In this document: positions 1-8,170 of the stretch, piece by piece
Layout: every line of letters starts with the position of its first letter
Position numbering within the stretch: the first letter of the stretch is position 1
Assembly (NCBI GenBank): GCA_947474005.1
Contig: CANJHI010000017.1
Coordinates: 1 to 52,749 of the forward strand
DNA: 52,749 nt
Direction: 5' to 3'
DNA from: Alphaproteobacteria bacterium
Lineage (GTDB): Bacteria > Pseudomonadota > Alphaproteobacteria > Reyranellales > Reyranellaceae
Notes under the pieces: generated by a model
Databases searched by the model: none
What the model saw: the letters and a program-made list of their open reading frames with translations, nothing else
What the model was told of the DNA's origin: nothing
Position numbers and translations under genes: made by a program

Positions 1-229
1 GCGGCGCTTCAGGCGCGGGCGCCGGGGCTACAGCGACCGGCGCCGGAGTCACGGGACCGCCGGTGCGCTTGACCGGCTTCTTGACCTCGACCGTCACGGC
101 CCGCGTGCGCCCATGCGAAAACTTCTGGCGCACCTGGGTCGCATCGCTCTTGGCCGCCGCGCCGGCGCGTGTCGCCGTCGAGAGGGTCAGGGGCTTGGTC
201 GGCTTGGTCTGTTCGTTCTGGTCCGTCAT
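1..229 (-). CDS. infB: Translation initiation factor IF-2, N-terminal part (cut by window edge)
   Basis: Only the first ~76 codons are in the window; the gene continues past base 1. The start is ATG at 229-227. The N-terminus contains TKPLTL, then QVRQKFSHGRTRAVTVEVKK, the conserved IF-2 N-terminal motif of alphaproteobacteria. It is followed by a Pro/Ala/Val-rich low-complexity linker, usual before the G domain. IF-2 is the GTPase that delivers initiator tRNA to the 30S subunit. It is the last visible gene of the minus-strand rimP-nusA-ylxR-infB operon, 32 bases after ylxR. The GTPase domain itself cannot be seen here, so the call rests on the N-terminal motif and gene order. Confidence 0.95.
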   Translation of the reverse strand, partial: MTDQNEQTKPTKPLTLSTATRAGAAAKSDATQVRQKFSHGRTRAVTVEVKKPVKRTGGPVTPAPVAVAPAPAPEAP

Positions 230-261
230 GTCGGGTGTTGTCCTTGGTCCGCTCCGGCCCG

Positions 262-891
262 TCAACCGGCGCTATTCAGTCGATAGCCGCGCCACCGCGC
301 CGCGCCGACCGCAATTCGTTGAATGAACTCGCCGCCCGCGTCATCGCGGGCAACCGCTACATAGACTGCCTGCTCGCGGCCAAAGAGGCCGCCGAGCGCC
401 ATCGAATCGCCCAGCCGCACGATCGGCAGGCCGGTGGCCGTGAGCTTGCCCAGCCCGTCGCCGTCGGCCTCGTCCGCCACCACCAGCAATCCAACCTGGC
501 GCCGGCCGATCATCTGCTCGACTTTCACGAAGCCCGCGACCGCACGGCCGGCCCGGCGCGCCCGGCCGAGATCGGCCAGCGGGCGCTCCAGCAAAAGCCG
601 TTCGACCCGCTCCGGCAGATCGTCCGGCGCCCGCACGGCCGCCCGCGCGGCCTTGGCAAAGAGCTTCTTCTCCACGGCACGCTCGAGCGCCGCCCGCTCC
701 GCCCGCACCCACATGCCGCGACCCGGCAGCCGTCGCGCCAGATCGGGCACGACCTCGCCTTCGGGGCCCACGACAAAGCGGATCATCCGCTCCGGCGTGT
801 CTTCCGTGCCGGTGGCGATGCAGGTGCGCATCGGCCCCGGCGCGGCAGGCACCGTAAGGTCAGATTGGGTCATGGCGATGGCAGGGACCAA
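262..891 (-). CDS. ylxR: YlxR (DUF448) RNA-binding protein with C-terminal L7Ae-like domain
   Basis: The ~209-aa protein has two parts. Residues ~20-95 carry the YlxR/DUF448 signature (RTCIATG, FVVGPEGEVVPD, GRGMWV). Residues ~110-205 resemble an L7Ae/L30e-type RNA-binding fold (VGLLVVADEADG, LPIVRLGDSMALGGLFGRE). This two-domain form is common in alphaproteobacteria, where it lies between nusA and infB, as here. YlxR proteins have been linked to RNase P modulation; the role here is inferred from family. The start is uncertain. TTG at 891 has a GGAG element about 10 bases upstream. ATG at 873 (peptide MTQSDL) lacks a Shine-Dalgarno sequence but would also keep both domains intact. Confidence 0.88.
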   Translation of the reverse strand: MVPAIAMTQSDLTVPAAPGPMRTCIATGTEDTPERMIRFVVGPEGEVVPDLARRLPGRGMWVRAERAALERAVEKKLFAKAARAAVRAPDDLPERVERLLLERPLADLGRARRAGRAVAGFVKVEQMIGRRQVGLLVVADEADGDGLGKLTATGLPIVRLGDSMALGGLFGREQAVYVAVARDDAGGEFIQRIAVGAARWRGYRLNSAG

Positions 892-907
892 GGGCAGTGC
901 TCTCCGT

Positions 908-2446
908 TCAGGCCTTGGCCGCTTCCGCGGCCGGGGCGGCCTCGTCAGCGAACCAGTGCTCGCGTGCCTTCATGATGATGGCATTGGCGGTATCGTTATC
1001 CATGGTGCTTTCGCCGACAATTTCACGCAGCTCGTCGGAAGCCAGATCGGCGAGGTCGTCGAGCGACTTCACGCCCTTGTCGCCCAGCGCCACGATCATC
1101 GCCAGGGTCAGGCCCTCGGCGTTGCGCACTTCCTCGCTGATGCCCAGCGCCTCGAGACGCGTGGCGAGCTCGGCATCACGCTTTTCGATGAACTCGCGGG
1201 CGCGGCGCTGCAGCTCGGTGGCGATCTCCTCGTCGAAGCCTTCGACGGTGGCAAGATCCTCCACCGGGGTGTCGGAGACGTCCTCGACCGAGCCGTAACC
1301 CTCGGCGACCAGCAGATGGGCGATCACGTCGTCGACGTCGAGGGCCTCCTTGAACAGCTCTGTGCGCTCACGGGTTTCCTTCTGCCGGCGCTCGCTCTCC
1401 TCGGTCTCGGTCATGATGTCGATTTCCCAGCCGGTGAGCTGGGAGGCGAGCTTGACGTTCTGGCCGCGGCGGCCGATCGCGAGGCTGAGCTGATCGTCGG
1501 GAACGACGACCTCGGTCTTGTTCTTTTCCTCGTCCATCAGCACCTTGCTGACCTCGGCCGGCGCCAGCGCGTTGACGATGAAGTTGGCGGTGTCGGACGA
1601 CCACGGGATGATGTCGACCTTCTCGCCCTGCAGCTCCTGCACCACCGCCTGGACGCGGCTGCCGCGCATGCCGACGCAGGCGCCGATCGGGTCGATCGAG
1701 CTGTCGTGGCTCAGCACGGCGATCTTGGCGCGGCTGCCGGGATCGCGCGCCACGGCCTTGATCTCGATGATGTTATCGTAGATTTCCGGCACTTCCTGCA
1801 TGAACAGCTTGGCCATGAACTGCGGGTGGCTGCGCGACAGGAAGATCTGGGGGCCGCGCGGCTCCTCGCGCACGTCGAAGATGTAGGCGCGGACGCGGTC
1901 GTTCACGCGCAGGCTCTCGCGCGGGATCGTCTCGTCGCGGCGGATCACGCCTTCGGCGCGCTGCAGGTCGATGGTGATGTTGCCGTAGTCGACGCGCTTG
2001 ACCACGCCCGACACGATCTCGCCGATGCGATCCTTGAATTCCTCGTACTGCCGCTTGCGCTCGCTTTCGCGCATGCGCTGGGTGATGACCTGCTTGGCGG
2101 TCTGGGCGGCGACGCGGCCGAAGTCGATCGGCGGCAGTTCGTCGGTCAGGAAGTCGCCGACCTGCGCCTCGGGATTGCGGCGCTGCGCCTCGACCAGCGG
2201 CACCTGGGTGTTCTCGTTCTCGATCGGGTCGGCAACCTGCATGTAGCGCAGCAGCTTGATCTCGCCAGTCTTGCGGTCGATCTCGGCACGAATGTCGTGC
2301 TCCAGCCCGTACTTGGCACGGCCGGACTTCTGGATGGCCTGCTCCATCGCCTCGAGCACTTCCTCGCGCTCGATGCCCTTTTCGCGCGCGACCATGTCGG
2401 CCACCTGCAGCATTTCCAGGCGCGGGATATCGGCAGTCGTTGCCAT
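908..2446 (-). CDS. nusA: Transcription termination/antitermination factor NusA
   Basis: The 512-aa protein has the full NusA layout: an RNA polymerase-binding N-terminal domain (1-~125), an S1 domain (~130-200), two KH domains (~205-345, with GACVGMRGSRVQ and GRRGQNVKLASQLTGW), and two C-terminal helix-hairpin-helix acidic repeats (~355-500). NusA binds RNA polymerase and nascent RNA, modulating pausing, termination and antitermination. The start is ATG at 2446, with GAGG about 9 bases upstream. It lies 69 bases after rimP in the same operon. The C-terminal repeats are typical of proteobacterial NusA and absent from the short Gram-positive form. The short Ala-rich tail is not informative. 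Confidence 0.98.
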   Translation of the reverse strand: MATTADIPRLEMLQVADMVAREKGIEREEVLEAMEQAIQKSGRAKYGLEHDIRAEIDRKTGEIKLLRYMQVADPIENENTQVPLVEAQRRNPEAQVGDFLTDELPPIDFGRVAAQTAKQVITQRMRESERKRQYEEFKDRIGEIVSGVVKRVDYGNITIDLQRAEGVIRRDETIPRESLRVNDRVRAYIFDVREEPRGPQIFLSRSHPQFMAKLFMQEVPEIYDNIIEIKAVARDPGSRAKIAVLSHDSSIDPIGACVGMRGSRVQAVVQELQGEKVDIIPWSSDTANFIVNALAPAEVSKVLMDEEKNKTEVVVPDDQLSLAIGRRGQNVKLASQLTGWEIDIMTETEESERRQKETRERTELFKEALDVDDVIAHLLVAEGYGSVEDVSDTPVEDLATVEGFDEEIATELQRRAREFIEKRDAELATRLEALGISEEVRNAEGLTLAMIVALGDKGVKSLDDLADLASDELREIVGESTMDNDTANAIIMKAREHWFADEAAPAAEAAKA

Positions 2447-2477
2447 GTCTCTGTTCCTCTTTTTCTACCGGTTCGTT

Positions 2478-2508
2478 CGTCGTCGTGTTTGGGCGTCGTC
2501 GTGTTTGG
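2478..2508. repeat. Two tandem 15-bp copies between rimP and nusA
   Basis: The 15-mer CGTCGTCGTGTTTGG occurs at 2478-2492 and again at 2494-2508, a 16-base period. It sits in the 69-base spacer between the rimP stop and the nusA start. It probably arose by replication slippage. No regulatory role is evident. Confidence 0.7.
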
Positions 2509-2515
2509 CCGTCGT

Positions 2516-3022
2516 TCAGTGAGCCTGTTCAGCGTCCTGCTGCGCGCGCTGGTGTTCCTTGATCAATGCATCGGTCATCTCGAGCTTGGCTCGGGTGACG
2601 GCCGAGAGCGGCACGCCGGTCTCCTGGCCGTCCTCGAGGCGAAGCCTCACAATGTCGCCTTCCAGCCCCAGCAGGGTGCCCTTGAAGCGGCGGCGACCAT
2701 CGACCGGCTCGGCGGTCTCGAGACGGGCCATGTGGCCTGCCCAACGCGCATAATCCTTGGGCCGGGTGAGCGGCCGGTCGATGCCGGGCGAACTCACTTC
2801 CAGCGTGTAGGCGCTGGAGATCGGATCCTCGACGTCGAGCACTGCAGATAGGGCGCGCGACACCCCCGCGCAATCCTCTACGTCCATCGGACGTCCATCG
2901 GCCGGTTCGACCATGATCTGCAGGGTGCCGCCGCGGCTCAGGTGGACGCGAACCAGCTCGTAGCCCATGCCGACGATGGTCGGGGCAACGATGTCTTCGA
3001 TTCGGCGTATCAGATCGGTCAC
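2516..3022 (-). CDS. rimP: Ribosome maturation factor RimP
   Basis: With a GTG start at 3022 the protein is 168 aa, a normal RimP length. RimP binds the 30S subunit and is needed for late 30S maturation. Visible landmarks are IVGMGYELVRVHLSRGG (N-terminal alpha/beta domain), MDVEDCAGVSRALSAVLDVE, YTLEVSSPGIDRPLTRP (the strongest RimP signature) and a C-terminal SH3-like barrel containing FKGTLLG. Reading the frame upstream to 3217 would add ~65 residues that overlap the leader hairpin and promoter, so the GTG is preferred; a weak GAGAAG lies about 9 bases before it. First gene of the nusA-infB operon. The Gln-rich C-terminal tail is unremarkable. Confidence 0.95.
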   Translation of the reverse strand: MTDLIRRIEDIVAPTIVGMGYELVRVHLSRGGTLQIMVEPADGRPMDVEDCAGVSRALSAVLDVEDPISSAYTLEVSSPGIDRPLTRPKDYARWAGHMARLETAEPVDGRRRFKGTLLGLEGDIVRLRLEDGQETGVPLSAVTRAKLEMTDALIKEHQRAQQDAEQAH

Positions 3023-3069
3023 GCGGCAGGGCTTCTCGACGTTTGGGGCCGGCGGGCTTTCGGCAAATG

Positions 3070-3098
3070 AAAAGAGCGGGTTTGTGGCCCACTCTTTT
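3070..3098 (-). promoter_or_regulatory. rimP leader hairpin, terminator/attenuator-like
   Basis: Read on the minus strand, AAAAGAGTGGG (3098-3088) pairs with CCCGCTCTTTT (3080-3070) across a 7-base loop, giving 11 pairs including one G-U. The stem ends in U residues and lies about 30 bases after the predicted transcription start and ~48 bases before the rimP GTG. Structured leaders are known before rimP in other proteobacteria. An attenuation role here is inference. Confidence 0.6.
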
Positions 3099-3136
3099 TG
3101 TTTGGTTCGTCCCGCGAACCCGATGAGGATGGCGCG

Positions 3137-3165
3137 GATATAGGCGCAGTATCGCCAACTGGCAA
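3137..3165 (-). promoter_or_regulatory. Predicted sigma-70-type promoter of the rimP-nusA-infB operon
   Basis: On the minus strand a -35 TTGCCA (3165-3160) is separated by exactly 17 bases from a -10 TATATC (3142-3137). The start would be near 3130, just upstream of the leader hairpin, with the divergent MFS gene on the other side. Confidence 0.5.
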
Positions 3166-3279
3166 GCTTTTCCCGCAACCGCACCGGGTCTTTGTGACGG
3201 CCGAATACCGCCAGCACGGCATCACCATCTGTGAAAAGATCGCCCGGCCGAAGCGTCGAATTTGGGGTCGGAAAAGGAA

Positions 3280-4491
3280 ATGCCGCGCGGGCTCTACCAC
3301 GGCTGGTGGGTGGTCTTCTGTACTTTTGTCATCGCCCTCTATGGGTGGGGGCTCGGCTTCTATGGGCTCAGCCTATATCTGGTGGCCCTGACCAAGCTTC
3401 ATGGCTGGTCCCCGGCCGTCATCTCCTCGGCCATCACCTTCTTCTATCTGGTAGGCGCCTTCCTGGTGATGCAGGTAGGCGATGCGATCCAGAAGAGAGG
3501 CGCGCGGGTCATTGTCCTGGCCGGCGCCGGCTTGATGGGGCTGGGCGTGCTGGCCCTCACGATCGTCGACCGGCCCTGGCAGATCTACCTCGCGTTCCTG
3601 GTGATGACTCCGGGCTGGGCCGCCATGGGAGGTGCTGCGATCAACACCATCATCGCCCAGTGGTTCAACCGCCGCCGCGGCCTGGCCGCCAGCCTGGCGC
3701 TGAACGGGGCGACCTGCGGCGGCTTGCTGTTCGCGCCGGCCTTCGCCTGGACGATCGACACGCTGGGTTTTACGCAAGCCTGCATCGCCGCCGTCGCCGT
3801 GGTGCTGTCCACCCTGTGGCCGCTGGCCGCCTTCGCGCTCCGCCCGCGCCGGCCCGATGAACACGATGCCGGCGACGAGCCCGCAGCGGCGGTCGAGCCG
3901 GTCGGCACGCCGATGAGCCGCGCCCAGCTCCTGTGCGAGCCGCGCTACCTCACGATGGTCGCGGCCTTTTCGCTGGGCCTGCTGGCGCAGATCAGTTTCA
4001 TCGCCCATCAGGCGGCGTTCCTCGTCCCGACGCTCGGCCTGAAGGAGGCCGGCTGGGTCGTCAGCGTCACCGCCCTGTCGGCCCTGGTCGGGCGCTTCTC
4101 GGTCGGCCTGGTGATCGATCGTATCGACCGCCGCGGCGCTACCTCGGCGAACCTCGCCGTGCAGATCGCCGGCATGATCGTGCTGCTCCAGACCTCGTCG
4201 GTATCCGGCCTTTACCTGGGCTGCATCCTGTTCGGCTTCGGCGTCGGCAATCTGATCACGCTGCCCGGCCTGATCGTGCAGCAGGAATTCCCGCGCCGCG
4301 ATTTCGCCCGCGCCGTCAGCCTGAACGTCGCCATCACCCAGCTCGTGGCCGCCATCGGACCGTCGATCCTGGGCGTGCTGCACGATCTGTCGGGCGACTA
4401 CCGCACCTCGCTGATCGCCTGCCTGGTGCTGCAGGTCGCAGCCGCCGTTCTGGTGCTGATCCGGCCTGGTCGAAAACCTATCGACGCCTGA
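3280..4491 (+). CDS. MFS transporter
   Basis: A ~403-aa major facilitator permease, probably moving a small organic acid or similar solute across the inner membrane; the substrate cannot be read from sequence. About 12 hydrophobic segments are visible in two six-helix halves, separated by a charged, Ala/Glu-rich loop near residues 190-220. GDAIQKRGARV between helices 2 and 3 matches the MFS loop pattern. NRRRGLAASLALNG is typical of the oxalate/formate and monocarboxylate-like MFS branch. The ATG at 3280 is preferred over an upstream in-frame TTG at 3262 because GGAAAAGG lies directly before it. It is divergent from rimP, and its last 14 bases overlap the 3' end of trmB on the other strand. 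Confidence 0.88.
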   Translation: MPRGLYHGWWVVFCTFVIALYGWGLGFYGLSLYLVALTKLHGWSPAVISSAITFFYLVGAFLVMQVGDAIQKRGARVIVLAGAGLMGLGVLALTIVDRPWQIYLAFLVMTPGWAAMGGAAINTIIAQWFNRRRGLAASLALNGATCGGLLFAPAFAWTIDTLGFTQACIAAVAVVLSTLWPLAAFALRPRRPDEHDAGDEPAAAVEPVGTPMSRAQLLCEPRYLTMVAAFSLGLLAQISFIAHQAAFLVPTLGLKEAGWVVSVTALSALVGRFSVGLVIDRIDRRGATSANLAVQIAGMIVLLQTSSVSGLYLGCILFGFGVGNLITLPGLIVQQEFPRRDFARAVSLNVAITQLVAAIGPSILGVLHDLSGDYRTSLIACLVLQVAAAVLVLIRPGRKPIDA

Positions 4492-5170
4492 AGCGCAGGA
4501 ACGCCGGCTTGTGGCCGGCCAGCATCTTCTGTTCGTAACGCGTCGGCGGCCAGTCGTCGGGCCGGCCGCGCCAGTCGGCCGGGCGCTCGGCCAGCCAGTC
4601 GAACGCCGGATGGGTGCAGGCATGCTCCACCATCCACAGCAGGTAGCTCGGGTCGTCGGTTGCGAGGCGCAATTCAGCGCCCGGAATCATCAGGCGCGCC
4701 AGCACGTCGAGATTGTCGCGCTGCACGAAGCGGCGCTTGTGATGACGCGTCTTCGGCCACGGATCGGGGAACAGCACGAAGGAGCGTGACAGCGAAGCAT
4801 CGGGCAACGCCTTCATCACCAGCATCGCGTCGTCGGTGAACAGGCGAATATTCTCCACGCCCTCGCGCTGGACATGAGCGAGGCATTTGGCGACGCCGTT
4901 GATATAGGGCTCGCAGCCGATCAAGCCGACCTTCGGATGTTCCTTCGCCTGCCAGACAAGATGCTCGCCCGCGCCGAAGCCGACCTCGAGCCACACGCCG
5001 TCGGCCGGCAGCGCGCCGCCGAAAAGGCCCGCCAGATCGATCTTTTCCGGCTCCGATGGCACGACGAGCGTAAGCCGCGGCAACAGCGTCGCGAGCAGCG
5101 ATTGCTGCCCGTCACGCAATTTCTTGCCGCGGCGCCGACCGTAGAGGGTGCGCTCGCGGACTTCGCTCAC
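4478..5170 (-). CDS. trmB: tRNA (guanine-N7)-methyltransferase TrmB
   Basis: The 230-aa class I methyltransferase makes m7G46 in the tRNA variable loop, using SAM. The N-terminus MSEVRERTLYGRRRGKKLR is the characteristic alphaproteobacterial TrmB start. The SAM-binding loop is WLEVGFGAGEHL (~60-71), and the family signature PDPWPKTRHHKRR lies at ~135-147. The C-terminus has LATDDPSYLLWM and the TRYEQKML motif near 215. Its ATG overlaps the stop of the upstream ThDP enzyme as ATGA, suggesting translational coupling on the minus strand although the functions look unrelated. Confidence 0.97.
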   Translation of the reverse strand: MSEVRERTLYGRRRGKKLRDGQQSLLATLLPRLTLVVPSEPEKIDLAGLFGGALPADGVWLEVGFGAGEHLVWQAKEHPKVGLIGCEPYINGVAKCLAHVQREGVENIRLFTDDAMLVMKALPDASLSRSFVLFPDPWPKTRHHKRRFVQRDNLDVLARLMIPGAELRLATDDPSYLLWMVEHACTHPAFDWLAERPADWRGRPDDWPPTRYEQKMLAGHKPAFLRFRRR

Positions 5171-6711
5171 ATGATCACGTCGATAAGGTACGGGCCCTTT
5201 TGCGACATGGCATAGGTGAGCTGCTTGGTGAGCTCTTCCAGATTGGTCGCCTTGCCGCCCGGCACACCCATGCCCTTGGCCAGATCGGTGAACTGCAGCG
5301 TCGGGCGATCGAGCGTCAGGATGTCGATGGCGCGCGGGCCGGGATTGGCCGCACCGACATCGGCGAGCTGGCTGTAGAGGATGTTGTAGGAGCGGTTCGA
5401 GAAGATCATCACGCAGACGTCGAGATTCTCACGCGCCATCGTCCACAGCGACTGGATCGTGTACATCGCCGAGCCGTCGCCGATCATGCAGATGACCTTG
5501 CGGTCGGGGCACGCGACCGCGGCGCCGACAGCGACCGGGCCGCCGAAGCCGATCGAGCCGCCCATGTTGTTCAGCCAGTCGTGCGGCGGCGCGCCGGCAC
5601 TGAACGGGAAGAAGCCACGACCCGTGGTGACCGACTCGTCGACCACGATCGCGCCTTCCGGCATCGTCGCGCCGAGCGCCTGGCCCAGACCGTCGAGCGT
5701 GAATTTGCCGGTCGGACGATCGGGACGATGCGGCTGGGCAACACCCGCGGGTTTCTCGTTCATTGCGTCGAGTTCCATCGCCAGCGCCTCGAGCGAAGCC
5801 AGCGGATCGCCCTCGACCGGGCAGAGCGTCATCGTCTCGCAGCCATCCGGCGTCAGCACCGACGGCTTGCCGGGATAGGCGAAGAAGGCGAACGGCGCCT
5901 TGGCGCCGCACAGCACCATCTGCTGCGTGCCCTTCAACTGGGCCTGCGCCGCCTCGATCACGAAGTGCAGGCGCAGCACCGGCACGCGACCGGCACCGCG
6001 CTCGATGCGCGCCGTGCCGCCGGCGCCCTGCACCTTGCAACCGGTCTTCGCCGAGATCTTGCCGGCCAGCTCAAGCCCGCGTGCGCGCAACGCCCGGCCG
6101 CCGATGAACAGCATCGCGTTCGGCATCTTCAGCGCCTTGGCAGCGGCCACCACGGTGTCGCTGGTGGGCTTGTCCGGTGCCGCCGTCGCCGGCGTCTCGG
6201 CCATGCCGTCGGCCTCGCCCCAGGCAGTGTCGGCCGGCAGAATAAGCGTGGCGATCTGGCCCGGCGCCACGCGCGCGGCCTGGATCGCAAGCGCACCGTC
6301 GCTGGCCACGGTCTTCGACGTGGGCGAGGTTTTTACCCAATGCGAAAACGGCCGCGCGATGCCCTCGATGTCGGCGGTGAGCGGCGTGTCGTACTTGATG
6401 TGATAGAGCGCGTGCTCGCCCACGATGTTGACCACACCCGAGCCCGCCTTCTTGGCGTTGTGCAGGTTGGCCGCCGCATTGGCGAGGCCGGGCCCGAGAT
6501 GGAGCAGGGTCGAGGCCGGCTTGTCGGTCATGCGGTAGTAGCCGTCGGCCGCTCCGCTGCACACGCCTTCGAACAGACCGAGCACGCAGCGCATGCCTTC
6601 GACGCGATCGAGCGCGCCCACGAAATGCATCTCCGATGTGCCGGGATTGGCGAAACAGACTTCGACGCCGCCCTTCACCAAGGTCCGTACCAGACTCTCC
6701 GCACCGTTCAT
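5167..6711 (-). CDS. Thiamine-diphosphate enzyme, acetolactate synthase large-subunit-like
   Basis: The 514-aa protein has the three-domain plan of ThDP decarboxylases and synthases. The N-terminal Pyr domain has GVEVCFANPGTSEMHF and the catalytic-type Glu in LGLFEGVCSGAADGY (~50). A central domain follows. The C-terminal PP domain has the metal/ThDP motif from GDGSAMYTIQSLW to FSN (~425-455). It is shorter than true IlvB/IlvG and has no small-subunit gene nearby. The subgroup is usually annotated as acetolactate synthase or benzoylformate-decarboxylase-like, so the reaction is uncertain. ATG at 6711 (MNGAESLV) is chosen because the longer reading to 6777 adds a non-conserved stretch. Its stop overlaps the trmB start. 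Confidence 0.85.
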   Translation of the reverse strand: MNGAESLVRTLVKGGVEVCFANPGTSEMHFVGALDRVEGMRCVLGLFEGVCSGAADGYYRMTDKPASTLLHLGPGLANAAANLHNAKKAGSGVVNIVGEHALYHIKYDTPLTADIEGIARPFSHWVKTSPTSKTVASDGALAIQAARVAPGQIATLILPADTAWGEADGMAETPATAAPDKPTSDTVVAAAKALKMPNAMLFIGGRALRARGLELAGKISAKTGCKVQGAGGTARIERGAGRVPVLRLHFVIEAAQAQLKGTQQMVLCGAKAPFAFFAYPGKPSVLTPDGCETMTLCPVEGDPLASLEALAMELDAMNEKPAGVAQPHRPDRPTGKFTLDGLGQALGATMPEGAIVVDESVTTGRGFFPFSAGAPPHDWLNNMGGSIGFGGPVAVGAAVACPDRKVICMIGDGSAMYTIQSLWTMARENLDVCVMIFSNRSYNILYSQLADVGAANPGPRAIDILTLDRPTLQFTDLAKGMGVPGGKATNLEELTKQLTYAMSQKGPYLIDVIM

Positions 6712-6889
6712 CGTTCCAAGCCCCCAACACTTAAAAAATGGCCCGGCACCGTAAGCCGTTGGCCAAGGCCAAGCCATTGCGATTCCTAGGAAATTCCAGG
6801 ATGCGACCGAACCTCCAGACGTTCTCTCTTTATTCTCAACGCCTTATTTGGTATGCTTAAACCAGCATTTTAGAACGAAAGACATTTTT

Positions 6890-7357
6890 ATGAGCGCTTC
6901 GCTCGCCTGCGATGGCTCGACCATCGAAACGACGTTCATCGTCGGCCCGGATCTGGTCGAGTTCGATCGTCACGACCTTCCCATCTACACCACCCTCGAG
7001 TCGCGCTGGGCCGACGCCGGCCTCGACACCTGCACCTACGGCGCGCCGCTCGACCGGCTGTTCGGCGAACCCGGCGATGTCTTCGTGAGCGCCATGGCCG
7101 GCATCGACCATCCGTCGGCCGCCCTCCCGGGCATGGCGGGGGCGGGGGCATGGGCGGGCGAGGATCCGCTCGTGGCCCTCGGCAACCTTTCCGACGGGCT
7201 GATCCTGCCCACGCTCGAAACGTCGGGCGACCACCCCGCGCCGGAAGTGGCCACAATCTTCGACGCCGGCATCGACTCCTTCGCCGCCCTGCATCTGCAC
7301 CTCGATGGCGCCTGGAACGCCACCGCCGACGCGTGGAGCCTCGACTACGGCGCCTGA
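6890..7357 (+). CDS. Hypothetical protein, 155 aa
   Basis: Not recognised. The reading frame from ATG at 6890 has the strong G/C third-position bias of the surrounding genes, so it is probably coding. The opposite-strand frame over the same bases is Arg-rich and lacks this bias. The protein is acidic, with many Asp and Gly residues, no signal peptide and no clear membrane segment. It ends in the patch FAALHLHLDGAWNATADAW. It is preceded by an unusually AT-rich stretch (6820-6890) that probably holds its promoter, though no clean -35/-10 pair could be fixed. An in-frame alternative start lies at 6848. It stands alone between divergent and convergent neighbours. Confidence 0.6.
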   Translation: MSASLACDGSTIETTFIVGPDLVEFDRHDLPIYTTLESRWADAGLDTCTYGAPLDRLFGEPGDVFVSAMAGIDHPSAALPGMAGAGAWAGEDPLVALGNLSDGLILPTLETSGDHPAPEVATIFDAGIDSFAALHLHLDGAWNATADAWSLDYGA

Positions 7358-7486
7358 GCTAAAGTGCACCATTCGCAGCCTCGCCTGAACGGGGTTTGTT
7401 TGTTCCACATCGGTGTCCCTCCGTGCGACCCAAGTCCTTGATCCGGCGCGCCAATCGGCGCCGGGCCTGCCACACAAATTCCGTCT

Positions 7487-7921
7487 TCACTCCTTGGAAT
7501 GCGTGTGCCGGGGCGTGATCCTGTTTTCGGCCCCGTTTTCGGCGTCGTAACGGGCCATCCGCACCTCCGCCTCGCGCAGGCGTTCGGCCAGGCTGAGTTC
7601 GCGGGATGACGGCGGAGGCGCCGCCGCTGGTCCAAAAATCTCGCGCCGGACCTGGCGGTGCGCGACCGTCGGGCGGTAGCGATAGACGATGCGCTCCCGC
7701 CCGATGAGGGCGCGTTCCATCAGTTCGCCTCGCAGCAGATCGGTCGCCTGGGAGAGTACCTCCTTCCAGCGCCGCGCGAAGCCGGGCGCGCGGGCGCGCC
7801 AGCGATAGGCCAGGCGCCGGTCGATACCGGCGGCCCGGCAGGCCTCGGCGACATTGCCGGTCTTGGCCAGCGCGCGCAGGAAACGGCCCTGCCGCGTCCA
7901 CGGTAAAGTGAGTTTGGTCAT
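7487..7921 (-). CDS. Small helix-turn-helix protein, terminase-small-subunit-like HTH
   Basis: A 144-aa basic protein. Residues ~8-50 form a clear HTH of the kind found in phage terminase small subunits and related orphan DNA-binding proteins: FLRALAKTGNVAEACRAAGI followed by DRRLAYRWRARAPGFARRW. The rest (ERALIGRERIVYRYRPTVAH, then a helical, charged C-terminus) is not recognised. ATG at 7921 is chosen because upstream codons run through the promoter and hairpin of this gene. No other phage gene is nearby, so it is more likely a solitary regulator or a remnant than part of a prophage. A good promoter, an inverted repeat over the -10 and a terminator-like hairpin precede it, suggesting its expression is tightly controlled. 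Confidence 0.65.
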   Translation of the reverse strand: MTKLTLPWTRQGRFLRALAKTGNVAEACRAAGIDRRLAYRWRARAPGFARRWKEVLSQATDLLRGELMERALIGRERIVYRYRPTVAHRQVRREIFGPAAAPPPSSRELSLAERLREAEVRMARYDAENGAENRITPRHTHSKE

Positions 7922-7940
7922 GCGAATGTCCTGTTTTGGG

Positions 7941-7978
7941 CAAAGAAAAACGCCCGGCGGAGCGATCCGCGGGCGTTT
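7941..7978 (-). terminator. Terminator-like hairpin in the leader of the HTH gene
   Basis: On the minus strand AAACGCCCG (7978-7970) pairs with CGGGCGTTT (7956-7948). An inner CGGA/TCCG stem and UCGC loop follow, then a T-rich run (TTTTTCTTTG). It lies ~30 bases after the predicted start and ~27 bases before the HTH gene's ATG. It could attenuate that gene or end a short RNA of about 65 bases. Confidence 0.65.
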
Positions 7979-8013
7979 ACGAGGAGGGATACAAAGACCC
8001 CATCTTAGCCAAA

Positions 8014-8042
8014 AGTATAGCCTGATTCGGCTAAACCTGCAA
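8014..8042 (-). promoter_or_regulatory. Predicted promoter of the HTH gene with overlapping inverted repeat
   Basis: On the minus strand -35 TTGCAG (8042-8037) and -10 TATACT (8019-8014) are 17 bases apart, a close match to the sigma-70 consensus. TTAGCC and GGCTAA half-sites flank the -10, forming an inverted repeat across it (about 8005-8034). That would suit an autoregulatory operator; the binding protein is unknown. Confidence 0.55.
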
Positions 8043-8170
8043 CTTTGAGTCACGCCCTCCTCACACCCTCGTTGGGGGCTCTCCATGCGGCGGTGGGCGC
8101 ATATCGACGGCCGCCCAAAAGGCGTAGGGTGATCCCCGGTCCGCAGTGGGTCGCAGCAACAGGAGTTCGC

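Noticed and set aside
434-2851. Very long open frame on the plus strand across nusA and rimP
   Set aside because: It is a shadow of the high-GC minus-strand operon: His/Asp/Leu-rich, no domain, and the opposite strand has recognisable NusA, YlxR and RimP.
7345-7410. 21-codon minus-strand frame with a strong GGAGGG six bases before its ATG
   Set aside because: Too short and without any known match; it overlaps the end of the 6890-7357 gene. Recorded only because the ribosome site is good.
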